Source: an uncultured Eubacteriales bacterium (lineage in GTDB: Bacteria; Bacillota; Clostridia; Oscillospirales; UBA644). Taken from it: a stretch of 11,166 nucleotides of DNA. The stretch spans positions 1 through 11,166 of the forward strand of contig CAKSPP010000030.1 in NCBI GenBank assembly GCA_934481505.1. The letters are read 5' to 3'. The notes beneath the pieces were generated by a model. That model worked only from the letters and a program-made list of their open reading frames with translations, was not told the origin of the DNA and did not search any database. Each line of letters begins with the position of its first letter. Within the stretch, counting starts at the first letter, position 1. The position numbers and the translations under genes were made by a program. This document shows positions 4,898 through 11,166 of the stretch, piece by piece.

Positions 4898-6994
4898 ATG
4901 CATTTTTCAAAAGCGGTAGTCAAATACCGTATTCCCATTTTAATATTGGCAATTCTTTTGCTGATACCGTCTGTTCTCGGTATGGTATCGACCAGAATCA
5001 ACTATGATATGCTCGATTATCTGCCGGAGGATATGGACACGGTTATAGGGCAGAACGAATTGATGAAAGATTTCGGCAAAGGTGCCTTTTCCTTTGTGAT
5101 AGTCGAAGATATGTCCGAAAAGGATGTTGCCGCCCTTAAAGCAAAAATAGAGCAGGTCGACCATGTCGAAACGGTTCTGTGGTATGATTCTCTTGCGGAT
5201 CTTTCAATCCCGATGGAAATTCTGCCGGATAAAATATATAACGAATTCAACACCGAAAACGCAACGATGCTTGCAATCTTCTTTGATACCGCAACATCGG
5301 CTGATGTTACAATGGACGCGATAAGAGAAATCAGAAGCATTGCAGGAAAACAATGTTTCGTTTCCGGAATGTCCGCTCTCGTAACCGACCTTAAAGACCT
5401 TTGCGAAAAAGAAGAGCCGATATATGTCGGAATTGCAGTTCTTCTCGCGTGCGTTGCGATGATGGTATTCCTTGACGGCTGGCTCGTTCCGTTCGTCTTC
5501 CTTGCAAGTATCGGTATGATGATACTTATGAACCTCGGTTCAAACTACTTCATGGGAGAAATCTCCTACATAACAAAAGCGTTGTCGGCAGTCTTGCAGC
5601 TTGCCGTAACAATGGACTACTCGATCTTCCTGTGGCACAGTTACAACGAAAAGAGAGAAAGATATTCCGATAATAAAGAAGCAATGGCTCACGCTATCGA
5701 CGACACCCTGACCTCCGTTCTCGGAAGCTCGATAACGACGATCGCAGGTTTTGCAGCTCTCTGCTTTATGACCTTTACATTGGGTCGCGACCTCGGTATC
5801 GTAATGGCAAAAGGAGTTCTTCTCGGCGTTATCGGCTGCGTTACCGTTCTTCCCGCTCTTATCCTTGTCCTCGATAAGCCTTTGCAGAAAACAAAGCATA
5901 AATCGCTTATCCCGAATATGACGAAATTCGCGGGCGGAATAGTTAAAATATTCCCCGTGTTCCTTATAATCTTTGCTTTACTTATCCCTCCCGCATATTA
6001 CGGTTACGATAAAACAAACGACGAAGTTTATTACGATATGGGACAATGCCTGCCGGAGGATATGGAATATGTTATAGCAAATTCCAAGCTTTCCGAAGAC
6101 TTTGATATCGCGTCAACCCATATGCTTCTTGTTGATACCTCAACTCCCGAAAAAGACGTCAGAAAAATGATAAAAGAAATGGAAGACGTCGACGGAGTAA
6201 AATATGTTCTCGGCCTTGAATCGGTAGTCGGAAGCAGCGTTCCCGAAGAGATTCTTCCCGAAAGTATTACAAAGATATTAAAGAGCGACAAATGGGAACT
6301 TATGCTTATAAACTCCGAATATAAGGTCGCAAGCGATCAGGTAAACGCACAGATAAACGAACTCAACACAATTCTTAAAAAATACGATGAGGGCGGAATG
6401 CTTATCGGCGAAGCCCCCTGTATGAAAGATATGATTGAAACGACGAACCACGACTTCCAGGTCGTAAATGCGGTTTCGATTATAGCAATCTTTGTTATCA
6501 TTGCAATCGTCGAAAAGAGCATTTCTCTTCCGTTTATCCTTATTGCCGTAATAGAACTTGCAATATTCATAAACCTCGGACTTCCTCATTATCTCGGTCA
6601 GTCGCTGCCGTTTATCGCACCTATCTGCATAAGCACTATCCAGCTCGGTGCAACGGTCGATTATGCAATCCTTATGACGACGAGATATAAAGCCGAAAGA
6701 ATTTCGGGTAAAACAAAGAAAGAATCGGTAAAAACAGCTCTTGCTTCGTCAATTCCTTCGATTATAGTCAGCGGAATGGGACTCTTTGCCGCAACCTTCG
6801 GAGTTGCCGTCTATTCCGATATCGATATTATAAGTTCAATGTGTATGCTTATGGCAAGAGGTGCTGTAATAAGCATGCTCTGCGTAATCTTTATTTTGCC
6901 GGCTATGCTTTGTCTCTGCGACGGACTTATCCGCAAGACTACTTTGGGAATGGGCAAAATCAAAAAAGACAGTAAGATAAATACGGAGGCTTGA
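4898..6994 (+). CDS. MMPL/RND-family transporter
   Basis: This 698-residue protein is an RND-superfamily, proton-driven transporter of the MMPL type, which export lipids, peptides or drugs. It is a clear tandem duplication. Each half has one N-terminal helix (about 12-30; 350-368), an extracytoplasmic domain (31-170; 369-520) and a five-helix bundle (about 175-325; 523-675). Both external domains begin with a matching segment around LPED (42-45 and 385-388). Helix 4 of each half keeps the Asp-Tyr pair used in proton relay (D240-Y241 in AVTMDYSIF; D588-Y589 in GATVDYAIL). Both halves therefore look functional. Its length is near that of compact Firmicutes MMPLs. AGAGGAG (4882-4888) overlaps the stop of the upstream gene. 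Downstream, an exported heptad-repeat protein starts 6 nt after its stop. The cargo is unknown. Confidence 0.93.
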   Translation: MHFSKAVVKYRIPILILAILLLIPSVLGMVSTRINYDMLDYLPEDMDTVIGQNELMKDFGKGAFSFVIVEDMSEKDVAALKAKIEQVDHVETVLWYDSLADLSIPMEILPDKIYNEFNTENATMLAIFFDTATSADVTMDAIREIRSIAGKQCFVSGMSALVTDLKDLCEKEEPIYVGIAVLLACVAMMVFLDGWLVPFVFLASIGMMILMNLGSNYFMGEISYITKALSAVLQLAVTMDYSIFLWHSYNEKRERYSDNKEAMAHAIDDTLTSVLGSSITTIAGFAALCFMTFTLGRDLGIVMAKGVLLGVIGCVTVLPALILVLDKPLQKTKHKSLIPNMTKFAGGIVKIFPVFLIIFALLIPPAYYGYDKTNDEVYYDMGQCLPEDMEYVIANSKLSEDFDIASTHMLLVDTSTPEKDVRKMIKEMEDVDGVKYVLGLESVVGSSVPEEILPESITKILKSDKWELMLINSEYKVASDQVNAQINELNTILKKYDEGGMLIGEAPCMKDMIETTNHDFQVVNAVSIIAIFVIIAIVEKSISLPFILIAVIELAIFINLGLPHYLGQSLPFIAPICISTIQLGATVDYAILMTTRYKAERISGKTKKESVKTALASSIPSIIVSGMGLFAATFGVAVYSDIDIISSMCMLMARGAVISMLCVIFILPAMLCLCDGLIRKTTLGMGKIKKDSKINTEA

Positions 6995-7000
6995 ATATAT

Positions 7001-9067
7001 ATGAAAAAGTTTTTCACAAAACCCCTTGCAATAGTTTTGAGCGTTCTGCTCCTTGTCGGGGCGTCGGGTGCAGCGGTTTACGCCGCAGTTGCCGCAAATA
7101 ACGACGGAAATGCAGTAAAGGAAGTTGAAGAAACCGCAAAAACCGAAACTTCCGATAATAAGAAAACCGAAAAAGACGAAACCGTTTATGTTCTTGCGGG
7201 TGCCGACGGAAATGTAAAGAAAATAATCGTCAGCGACTGGATTAAAAACACTCTCGGCGAAAAGAATCTTGAAGATCCGTCCGATCTTAAAGACGTCGAA
7301 AATGTAAAAGGTGACGAAACTTATGTCATGAACGGCGAAAATATGAGAGTATGGGACGCCGAGGGTAACGACATTTATTACCGCGGAAATATCGAAAAAG
7401 AACTTCCCGTAACTCTTGCCGTTTCTTATAAACTCGACGGCAAAACCGTTTCTTCCGAAGAACTCAAAGGAAAGAGCGGAAAAGTAACTATCCGTTTCGA
7501 CTATAATAACAATCAGACAAGAACCGTAACCGTTGACGGCAAGGACGAAATCATGTATGTTCCTTTCGTTTTGCTCACCGGAACTCTTCTTGACAATTCG
7601 GTATTTTCCGATATTGAAGTAACAAACGGAAAAATAATGAACGACGGCGACAGAACCGCAGTTGTCGGTTTTGCTCTTCCCGGTATGCAGGAAAACCTGA
7701 ATATCGATAAAGATAAATTCGAAATTCCTTCTTATTTTGAAATAACCGCAAACGTAAAGAATTTCTCTCTTACCAACACCGTAACGATAGCGACAAACGA
7801 AGTATTCAATAAAATCGACGTTGACAGCGACGACCTTGTCGACGAAGTAAACGGCAAACTTGACGAACTTACTTCCGCAATGTCCAAACTTATCGACGGC
7901 TCTTCCAAACTCTACGGCGGACTTTGTACTCTTCTTGAAAAATCCGACGCTCTTATCGACGGAATCGACGCTCTCGCAAAAGGTTCCGAAGAGCTTAAAG
8001 CGGGAACAGCAAGCCTTGACGGAGGGGCGTCCGACCTTAAAGACGGAATAGGCGAACTCAAATCCGGACTTGATACCCTTTCTTCCAATAACGATAAACT
8101 CAACGCAGGGTCAAAACAGGTATTTGAAACTCTTCTTGAAACCGCAAATACGCAGATTGCCTCCGCAGGTCTTACCGTCCCGACTTTGACTATCGAAAAC
8201 TATTCGACCGTTCTTTCGGGCGTTATCGCGGGTCTTTCCGACGAGAAGATAGCGGCGATGGCAAAAGAAGAGGCAAGAACAAAGGTCGAAACCGAGGTCA
8301 GAAAACAGGAAAGCGTTATCAGACCGCAGGTCGAAGCGGGCGTAAGAAAAGCGGCTCTTGAAAATGCCGTTAAAACAAATCTCGGAATGGATCTCGACAG
8401 CTATAATGCGGCGGTTTCCGCAGGAATGATTCCCGAAGCGGTTCAGGCTCAGATAAACGCGGGCGTTGACGCTTATATGGCGAGCGAAACGGGTATAAAG
8501 ACCGTCGAGGCGCAGTATGAAGCGGTAATAAAGAAAACAGTCGACGAACAACTTGAAACAACTGCCGTAAAGGAACAGATAGCCGAGGGCGTTGCCAAAG
8601 CGAAAGCGGGCAGAGCAAGTCTCGAAAGCCTTAAGACCCAACTTGACGGTTACAACGAATTCTATACGGGGCTTCTCGATTATACCGCAGGCGTTTCGAC
8701 CGCTGCGGCAGGTGCGGATAAGTTGAATTCGGGTGCTGCCGCTCTTAAAGACGGAACCGCAAAAGTAAACGCAGGTGCCGTTCAGCTTGCGGACGGAATA
8801 GCAACTCTCAAATCGAGCATCCCGGCTCTTATTTCGGGAATTACCGAACTTCGTGACGGTTCAATGACCCTTGCCGACGGACTTAAACAGTTCAACGAAG
8901 AAGGCGTTCAGAAACTTATCGACGCAGTTGACGGCGATATCGCGGGCTTGGTTCTTCGCTTCAAAGCAACGGTTGATGTCTCAAAAGAATACACAAGCTT
9001 CTCTTCCGACAGCAAAGATATCGACGGAAATGTCCGCTTTATCTACCGCACCGACTCGGTTGAATAA
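7001..9067 (+). CDS. Exported xxxLxxG heptad-repeat protein, probable partner of the MMPL transporter
   Basis: This 688-residue protein starts with a signal peptide or signal anchor (KKFFTK, then hydrophobic 8-31). A short acidic/Lys linker (36-60) leads to a beta-rich region at about 60-270. A block of heptads with the pattern Leu-x-x-Gly every seven residues (about 290-372: LIDG, LYGG, LAKG, LKAG, LDGG, LKDG, LKSG, LNAG) precedes a long charged helical insert (about 400-545). A second heptad block follows (about 564-630: LNSG, LKDG, VNAG, LADG, LRDG, LADG). The C-terminus has no membrane helix. Such repeats are known from YhgE/Pip-like and MMPL-linked proteins of Gram-positives and should form long helical rods. 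GGAGG (6985-6989) precedes the ATG. It is last in the operon and followed by a terminator. I infer a structural or adaptor role outside the membrane for the MMPL pump. Confidence 0.82.
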   Translation: MKKFFTKPLAIVLSVLLLVGASGAAVYAAVAANNDGNAVKEVEETAKTETSDNKKTEKDETVYVLAGADGNVKKIIVSDWIKNTLGEKNLEDPSDLKDVENVKGDETYVMNGENMRVWDAEGNDIYYRGNIEKELPVTLAVSYKLDGKTVSSEELKGKSGKVTIRFDYNNNQTRTVTVDGKDEIMYVPFVLLTGTLLDNSVFSDIEVTNGKIMNDGDRTAVVGFALPGMQENLNIDKDKFEIPSYFEITANVKNFSLTNTVTIATNEVFNKIDVDSDDLVDEVNGKLDELTSAMSKLIDGSSKLYGGLCTLLEKSDALIDGIDALAKGSEELKAGTASLDGGASDLKDGIGELKSGLDTLSSNNDKLNAGSKQVFETLLETANTQIASAGLTVPTLTIENYSTVLSGVIAGLSDEKIAAMAKEEARTKVETEVRKQESVIRPQVEAGVRKAALENAVKTNLGMDLDSYNAAVSAGMIPEAVQAQINAGVDAYMASETGIKTVEAQYEAVIKKTVDEQLETTAVKEQIAEGVAKAKAGRASLESLKTQLDGYNEFYTGLLDYTAGVSTAAAGADKLNSGAAALKDGTAKVNAGAVQLADGIATLKSSIPALISGITELRDGSMTLADGLKQFNEEGVQKLIDAVDGDIAGLVLRFKATVDVSKEYTSFSSDSKDIDGNVRFIYRTDSVE

Positions 9068-9102
9068 TACGATTATTTCTTCTCCCTCTTGATAATATTA
9101 TG

Positions 9103-9136
9103 AAAGAAAGGCGTTCTTCGGAACGCTTTTCTTTTT
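9103..9136 (+). terminator. UUCG-loop terminator of the transporter operon
   Basis: A stem centred on GGCGTTC/GAACGCT (core 9107-9116 with 9121-9130, extendable to 9103/9134) is closed by the stable TTCG tetraloop and followed by CTTTTT. It lies 35 nt after the stop of the heptad-repeat gene. Confidence 0.92.
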
Positions 9137-9304
9137 GTATGTAACCGTTTTTTTGTCGATTGCCACAAAATTTATTTGAAAAATTACAAAATTTTGAATA
9201 GATAAAAAGTAAATATTATTGACAGTCAAGAGTTTTTACAAGTTTTCTTCGATTTCTTAACCGAGCGGATTTTGCTGTCATTTTCCGTTTATTTTTGCTG
9301 TAAT
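9137..9304. other. AT-rich intergenic stretch without a recognised element
   Basis: The first third of the 500-nt gap between the transporter operon and the helicase-like gene is AT-rich and has stops in all frames. A TTGACA at 9219-9224 has no acceptable -10 at 16-18 nt. The promoter that drives the riboswitch should lie here or slightly downstream, but I cannot pick it with confidence. Confidence 0.5.
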
Positions 9305-9319
9305 TGTGACATTGTTCAC
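9305..9319 (+). promoter_or_regulatory. CRP/FNR-like palindrome
   Basis: TGTGACATTGTTCAC fits the TGTGA-N6-TCAC(A) pattern bound by CRP-family regulators. It lies about 28 nt upstream of the riboswitch P1 strand. No regulator gene is in the window, so binding is only a suggestion from motif shape. Confidence 0.35.
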
Positions 9320-9326
9320 GAGGAGA

Positions 9327-9340
9327 GTTTGTTGACAAAC
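9327..9340 (+). promoter_or_regulatory. Perfect 6+6 palindrome upstream of the riboswitch
   Basis: GTTTGT-TG-ACAAAC is a perfect inverted repeat containing TTGACA (9332-9337). The TTGACA looks like a -35 box, but its start site would fall inside the aptamer P1, and the -10 at the right spacing is poor (TAACTG). It may be an operator. Confidence 0.3.
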
Positions 9341-9346
9341 ATTGCG

Positions 9347-9450
9347 GCAGTTGGTAACTGAATTAAAAGTAATATTTAGGCAAATCAGTTGAAAAACTGA
9401 GACGCAAAGCTACGGTGTCTAAACATTTTTTTGCATGACAGACCGACTGC
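9347..9450 (+). promoter_or_regulatory. Class I cyclic-di-GMP riboswitch (GEMM-I)
   Basis: The conserved core is present: GGCAAA (9379-9384), the P2 hairpin TCAGTT-GAAA-AACTGA with its GAAA tetraloop (9385-9400), and GACGCAAAGC (9401-9410), followed by the P3 region and ATGACAG (9435-9441). P1 forms between GCAGTTGGT (9347-9355) and ACCGACTGC (9442-9450) with one G-U pair. By-eye alignment places G at the ligand-contacting position of the GGC motif, which is A in cGAMP-preferring relatives, so c-di-GMP is the expected ligand. P3 is diverged and I could not pair it fully. The 3' strand of P1 is also the 5' arm of the terminator, so ligand binding should prevent termination and turn expression on. 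Confidence 0.88.
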
Positions 9451-9486
9451 ATTAACTTATGTTTTTGCAGTCGGTCTTTATTTTAT
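9440..9486 (+). terminator. Riboswitch expression-platform terminator
   Basis: AGACCGACTGCA (9440-9451) pairs perfectly with TGCAGTCGGTCT (9466-9477) around a 14-nt loop and is followed by TTATTTTAT. Its 5' arm contains the P1 3' strand of the aptamer, so terminator and ligand-stabilised P1 exclude each other. Confidence 0.85.
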
Positions 9487-9537
9487 ATACAAAGACAGAA
9501 TTAAATCCGTTTTAGCCTATATAAGAAAAGAAAAAAC

Positions 9538-9568
9538 GCATTTTTTCTTATAAATATCAAAAAAATGC
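9538..9568. repeat. AT-rich inverted repeat between riboswitch and next promoter
   Basis: GCATTTTTT (9538-9546) pairs perfectly with AAAAAATGC (9560-9568). On the minus strand a run of six T follows one base after the stem, so it could stop antisense transcripts. The stem is mostly A-T pairs and the role is uncertain. Confidence 0.4.
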
Positions 9569-9578
9569 AAAAAACGCC

Positions 9579-9607
9579 TTGACTTTAACTTTGTTCGGAT
9601 GTATACT
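9579..9607 (+). promoter_or_regulatory. Promoter directly upstream of the helicase-like gene
   Basis: TTGACT (9579-9584; 5 of 6), a 17-nt spacer and TATACT (9602-9607; 5 of 6) place the start near 9614, 25 nt before the ATG. This promoter lies downstream of the riboswitch terminator, so the gene can be expressed independently of c-di-GMP. Confidence 0.75.
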
Positions 9608-9638
9608 GTTAATATCGACGCAAAAAGGAGGGATATAT

Positions 9639-11166
9639 ATGGGTGACAGAATAGTTTTGAGACCGGTCTGTTCGTCGGCTACGGGACTTGCCTATGTTAT
9701 GGGAAAAGTGCCCGTTATTTCGGAAATTATTCTCGAAAACGATACCGACAGAGATTATACCGACCTTCGGCTGCAAGTCACCTCCGACGAAATTTTATCC
9801 CTCTTTGCCGAATATAATATTCCCGTCCTGAAAAAGGGGAGTGCAATAAGATTTTCGTCTATTCCTCTTCCCGATGCCGAGGCAATTTCAAAAGTCGAGA
9901 TGGAAACCGAGGCGGAAATCCTTATCCATGTTTCGGTGAAAGACGAAGTCTTGGAGGCTGTTTCCCGCAGAATAACGGTCTGTCCTCCGAGAAAATGGCT
10001 CGGCAGCTCTTATCCGAGAGACATTATCGAAAGTTTTTCCGACCCGTCCTCCGAAACCGTAAGGATATTTTTTGCCGAAAATCTTTCGGAAGTCGACGAG
10101 GCGGCTTTTAAGGAACGCCGCAGCTTTGAGGATATCGAAAGTGCTGTTCACACGGTTTATGACGCTGTTCTTTCGAAAAATATTTCCGCGGCTTCTTCCG
10201 TCGGAAATTTTGAAGCACAGTATATACGCACCGCAGGAATTTGTTTCGCAGAAAAAAATGCAACCCCTCTCGAATTTGCCTTGTTTTTGCAGAGTGTCTT
10301 TGAAAGATGCTCTCTTTACGGTTCTTTGATAATTGCGGAAAAGGATATTTTTCTCAGATTTTCCGACGGCAGAGATAAACTTTATCTTTCGGCAGGTTCG
10401 GCACTTTCGTCTTTACCTTATGACGACGCCGTGTTTATTTCCGAAAGAAGACTTCCGCGTGACTATATTTCCTGCAATCTTGCGGACTGCCGCAAAAAAG
10501 GAATATTGCCTCTTGAAAATTATGACATCTATTCTTCCGAAGATATTCCCGTTTTTGAAAAAATTCCTCAAAGCACTGCTTCTTCGGCGGAGGAATATAC
10601 CCTTGAACAGCCGGAGGCTCTTCGCAAAAGTGCGGGACACATAAAAAACGGTGAAAGTTTCGTTTTGGATTTGAACGCTTTTGCCGATAAAAAAAGCATA
10701 TATGAATTTCTTATAAAACGCTTTGCTGAATACGGAAAAACAGGAACCTTTGTATTCGAAAACGACGCCGAAAAAAATCGTTTTGACGAAATAAAATCGG
10801 CTGTTTTTCCGAAGTTTTCGGTGACCGAGGGAGATAATGTCCTCTTAAAAAAGGTTTCTTTGCTTGTTTCGGGAGCAAAAAAAACGGAAAATCAGTTTTT
10901 CCGCGACGAAACTCTTCTTGAAAAAGAAGAGCGAAAACTTGCGGCTTTTTCCGACCTTTTTACCGATAAAAAACTCTGCGGAATGTCTTTTTCAGACGCC
11001 GTTGCCGCAGTTGAAAAATATGCCGACGTAAAGCCTTTTTCTTGCCCGGACGAGTATATCCGCACTCTTTCGGAAAATGATATCGAAAGCGATATCGGGC
11101 TTTGCGAAAAGTATAAATCGCTTCTGTCCGATGTCTCCGATTCCGACCTTTCGGTCTTTGACGGAT
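9639..11166 (+). CDS. Large DUF4011-helicase-like protein with degenerate motifs, N-terminal part (runs off the window)
   Basis: The frame stays open for 509 codons to the window edge. The ATG follows AAGGAGGG (9625-9632) at 6 nt. By eye the order of segments parallels DUF4011/DUF3320 superfamily I helicases. A beta-rich N-terminal domain (about 1-115) leads into PPRKWLGSSYP (116-126). A helical part containing FEAQYIR (191-197) leads to a transglutaminase-like segment (207-240). ESFVLDLNAFADKKS (339-353) occupies the place of the P-loop, then comes a strand GTFVFEND (369-376), and later LCGMSFSDAV (446-455), which resembles the family's GLSLYEAI. The usual Thr-Cys-Leu-Asp is ATPLE here, and no GxGKS/T P-loop exists. 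I therefore infer a diverged, possibly non-catalytic homologue. The alignment is from memory of the family, so the assignment is tentative. The coding call is firm. Confidence 0.7.
   Translation, partial: MGDRIVLRPVCSSATGLAYVMGKVPVISEIILENDTDRDYTDLRLQVTSDEILSLFAEYNIPVLKKGSAIRFSSIPLPDAEAISKVEMETEAEILIHVSVKDEVLEAVSRRITVCPPRKWLGSSYPRDIIESFSDPSSETVRIFFAENLSEVDEAAFKERRSFEDIESAVHTVYDAVLSKNISAASSVGNFEAQYIRTAGICFAEKNATPLEFALFLQSVFERCSLYGSLIIAEKDIFLRFSDGRDKLYLSAGSALSSLPYDDAVFISERRLPRDYISCNLADCRKKGILPLENYDIYSSEDIPVFEKIPQSTASSAEEYTLEQPEALRKSAGHIKNGESFVLDLNAFADKKSIYEFLIKRFAEYGKTGTFVFENDAEKNRFDEIKSAVFPKFSVTEGDNVLLKKVSLLVSGAKKTENQFFRDETLLEKEERKLAAFSDLFTDKKLCGMSFSDAVAAVEKYADVKPFSCPDEYIRTLSENDIESDIGLCEKYKSLLSDVSDSDLSVFDG

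Noticed and set aside
8111..8641. Minus-strand frame of 176 codons inside the heptad-repeat gene
   Set aside because: It is the complement of a repetitive helical coding region, without start signals or domain similarity.
7860..8970. DNA-level tandem repeat or CRISPR-like array in the heptad region
   Set aside because: The periodicity is at the protein level (Leu and Gly every seven residues). The DNA units are not identical and there are no constant repeats with variable spacers.
9332..9360. TTGACA at 9332-9337 as -35 of the riboswitch promoter
   Set aside because: The -10 at 17 nt would be TAACTG, which is poor, and the start near 9367 would cut off the P1 5' strand required for the aptamer.
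9538..9568. AT-rich inverted repeat as a + strand terminator for riboswitch transcripts
   Set aside because: On the + strand the stem is followed by A residues, not T, and most pairs are A-T. Only a minus-strand role would be possible.
10072..10644. Short + and - frames inside the last gene (10072-10329, 10333-10644, 10413-10640)
   Set aside because: The single long frame from 9639 is open to the end of the window and has the best ribosome binding site and promoter, so the short frames are shadows.

Overview
The window looks like chromosomal DNA from a Gram-positive, low-to-middle-GC anaerobe of the Clostridia, perhaps an Oscillospirales/Ruminococcaceae-like gut organism. This is inferred from AGGAGG-type ribosome binding sites, sigma-A promoters, tRNA genes with encoded CCA ends, a clostridial-style class I cyclic-di-GMP riboswitch and the protein families present. 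The exact taxon cannot be read from the sequence. All recognised genes lie on the + strand.

Layout. (1) 1-593: five tRNA genes (Pro-GGG, Gln-CTG, Ala-CGC, Val-CAC, Ala-GGC) with an internal terminator-like hairpin and a final terminator. (2) 726-2950: one promoter followed by three tightly packed genes: a PIG-L/LmbE-type N-deacetylase, a PglC-like phosphoglycosyl transferase and an N10-formyl-THF-dependent formyltransferase. Together they suggest replacing an N-acetyl with an N-formyl group on a lipid-linked or nucleotide-linked amino sugar. (3) 3011-3176: a tRNA-Leu(CAA) unit with its own promoter and terminator. (4) 3214-3483: a small unrecognised membrane protein. (5) 3526-4211: a TetR-type regulator with its own promoter and strong terminator. 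(6) 4217-9136: an operon of a DUF308/HdeD-like membrane protein, a tandem-duplicated MMPL/RND transporter and a large exported protein with two blocks of xxxLxxG heptads. The operon ends in a UUCG-loop terminator. A 13-nt near-repeat sits upstream of the tetR promoter and over the operon's -10 box, which makes it a candidate TetR operator.

(7) 9137-9638: a 500-nt intergenic region with a CRP-like palindrome, a class I c-di-GMP riboswitch and an overlapping terminator. The P1 strand of the aptamer is also the 5' arm of the terminator, so the arrangement reads as a c-di-GMP ON switch. A second, independent promoter follows. (8) 9639 to the window end: the first 509 codons of a large protein. 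By eye it resembles the N-terminal part of DUF4011-type superfamily I helicases, but the expected transglutaminase-like Cys and the Walker A P-loop are replaced, so it may be a catalytically dead helicase homologue.

The points most worth following up are the deacetylase/PGT/formyltransferase cassette, the riboswitch with its downstream degenerate helicase-like gene, and the TetR-MMPL-heptad protein system.
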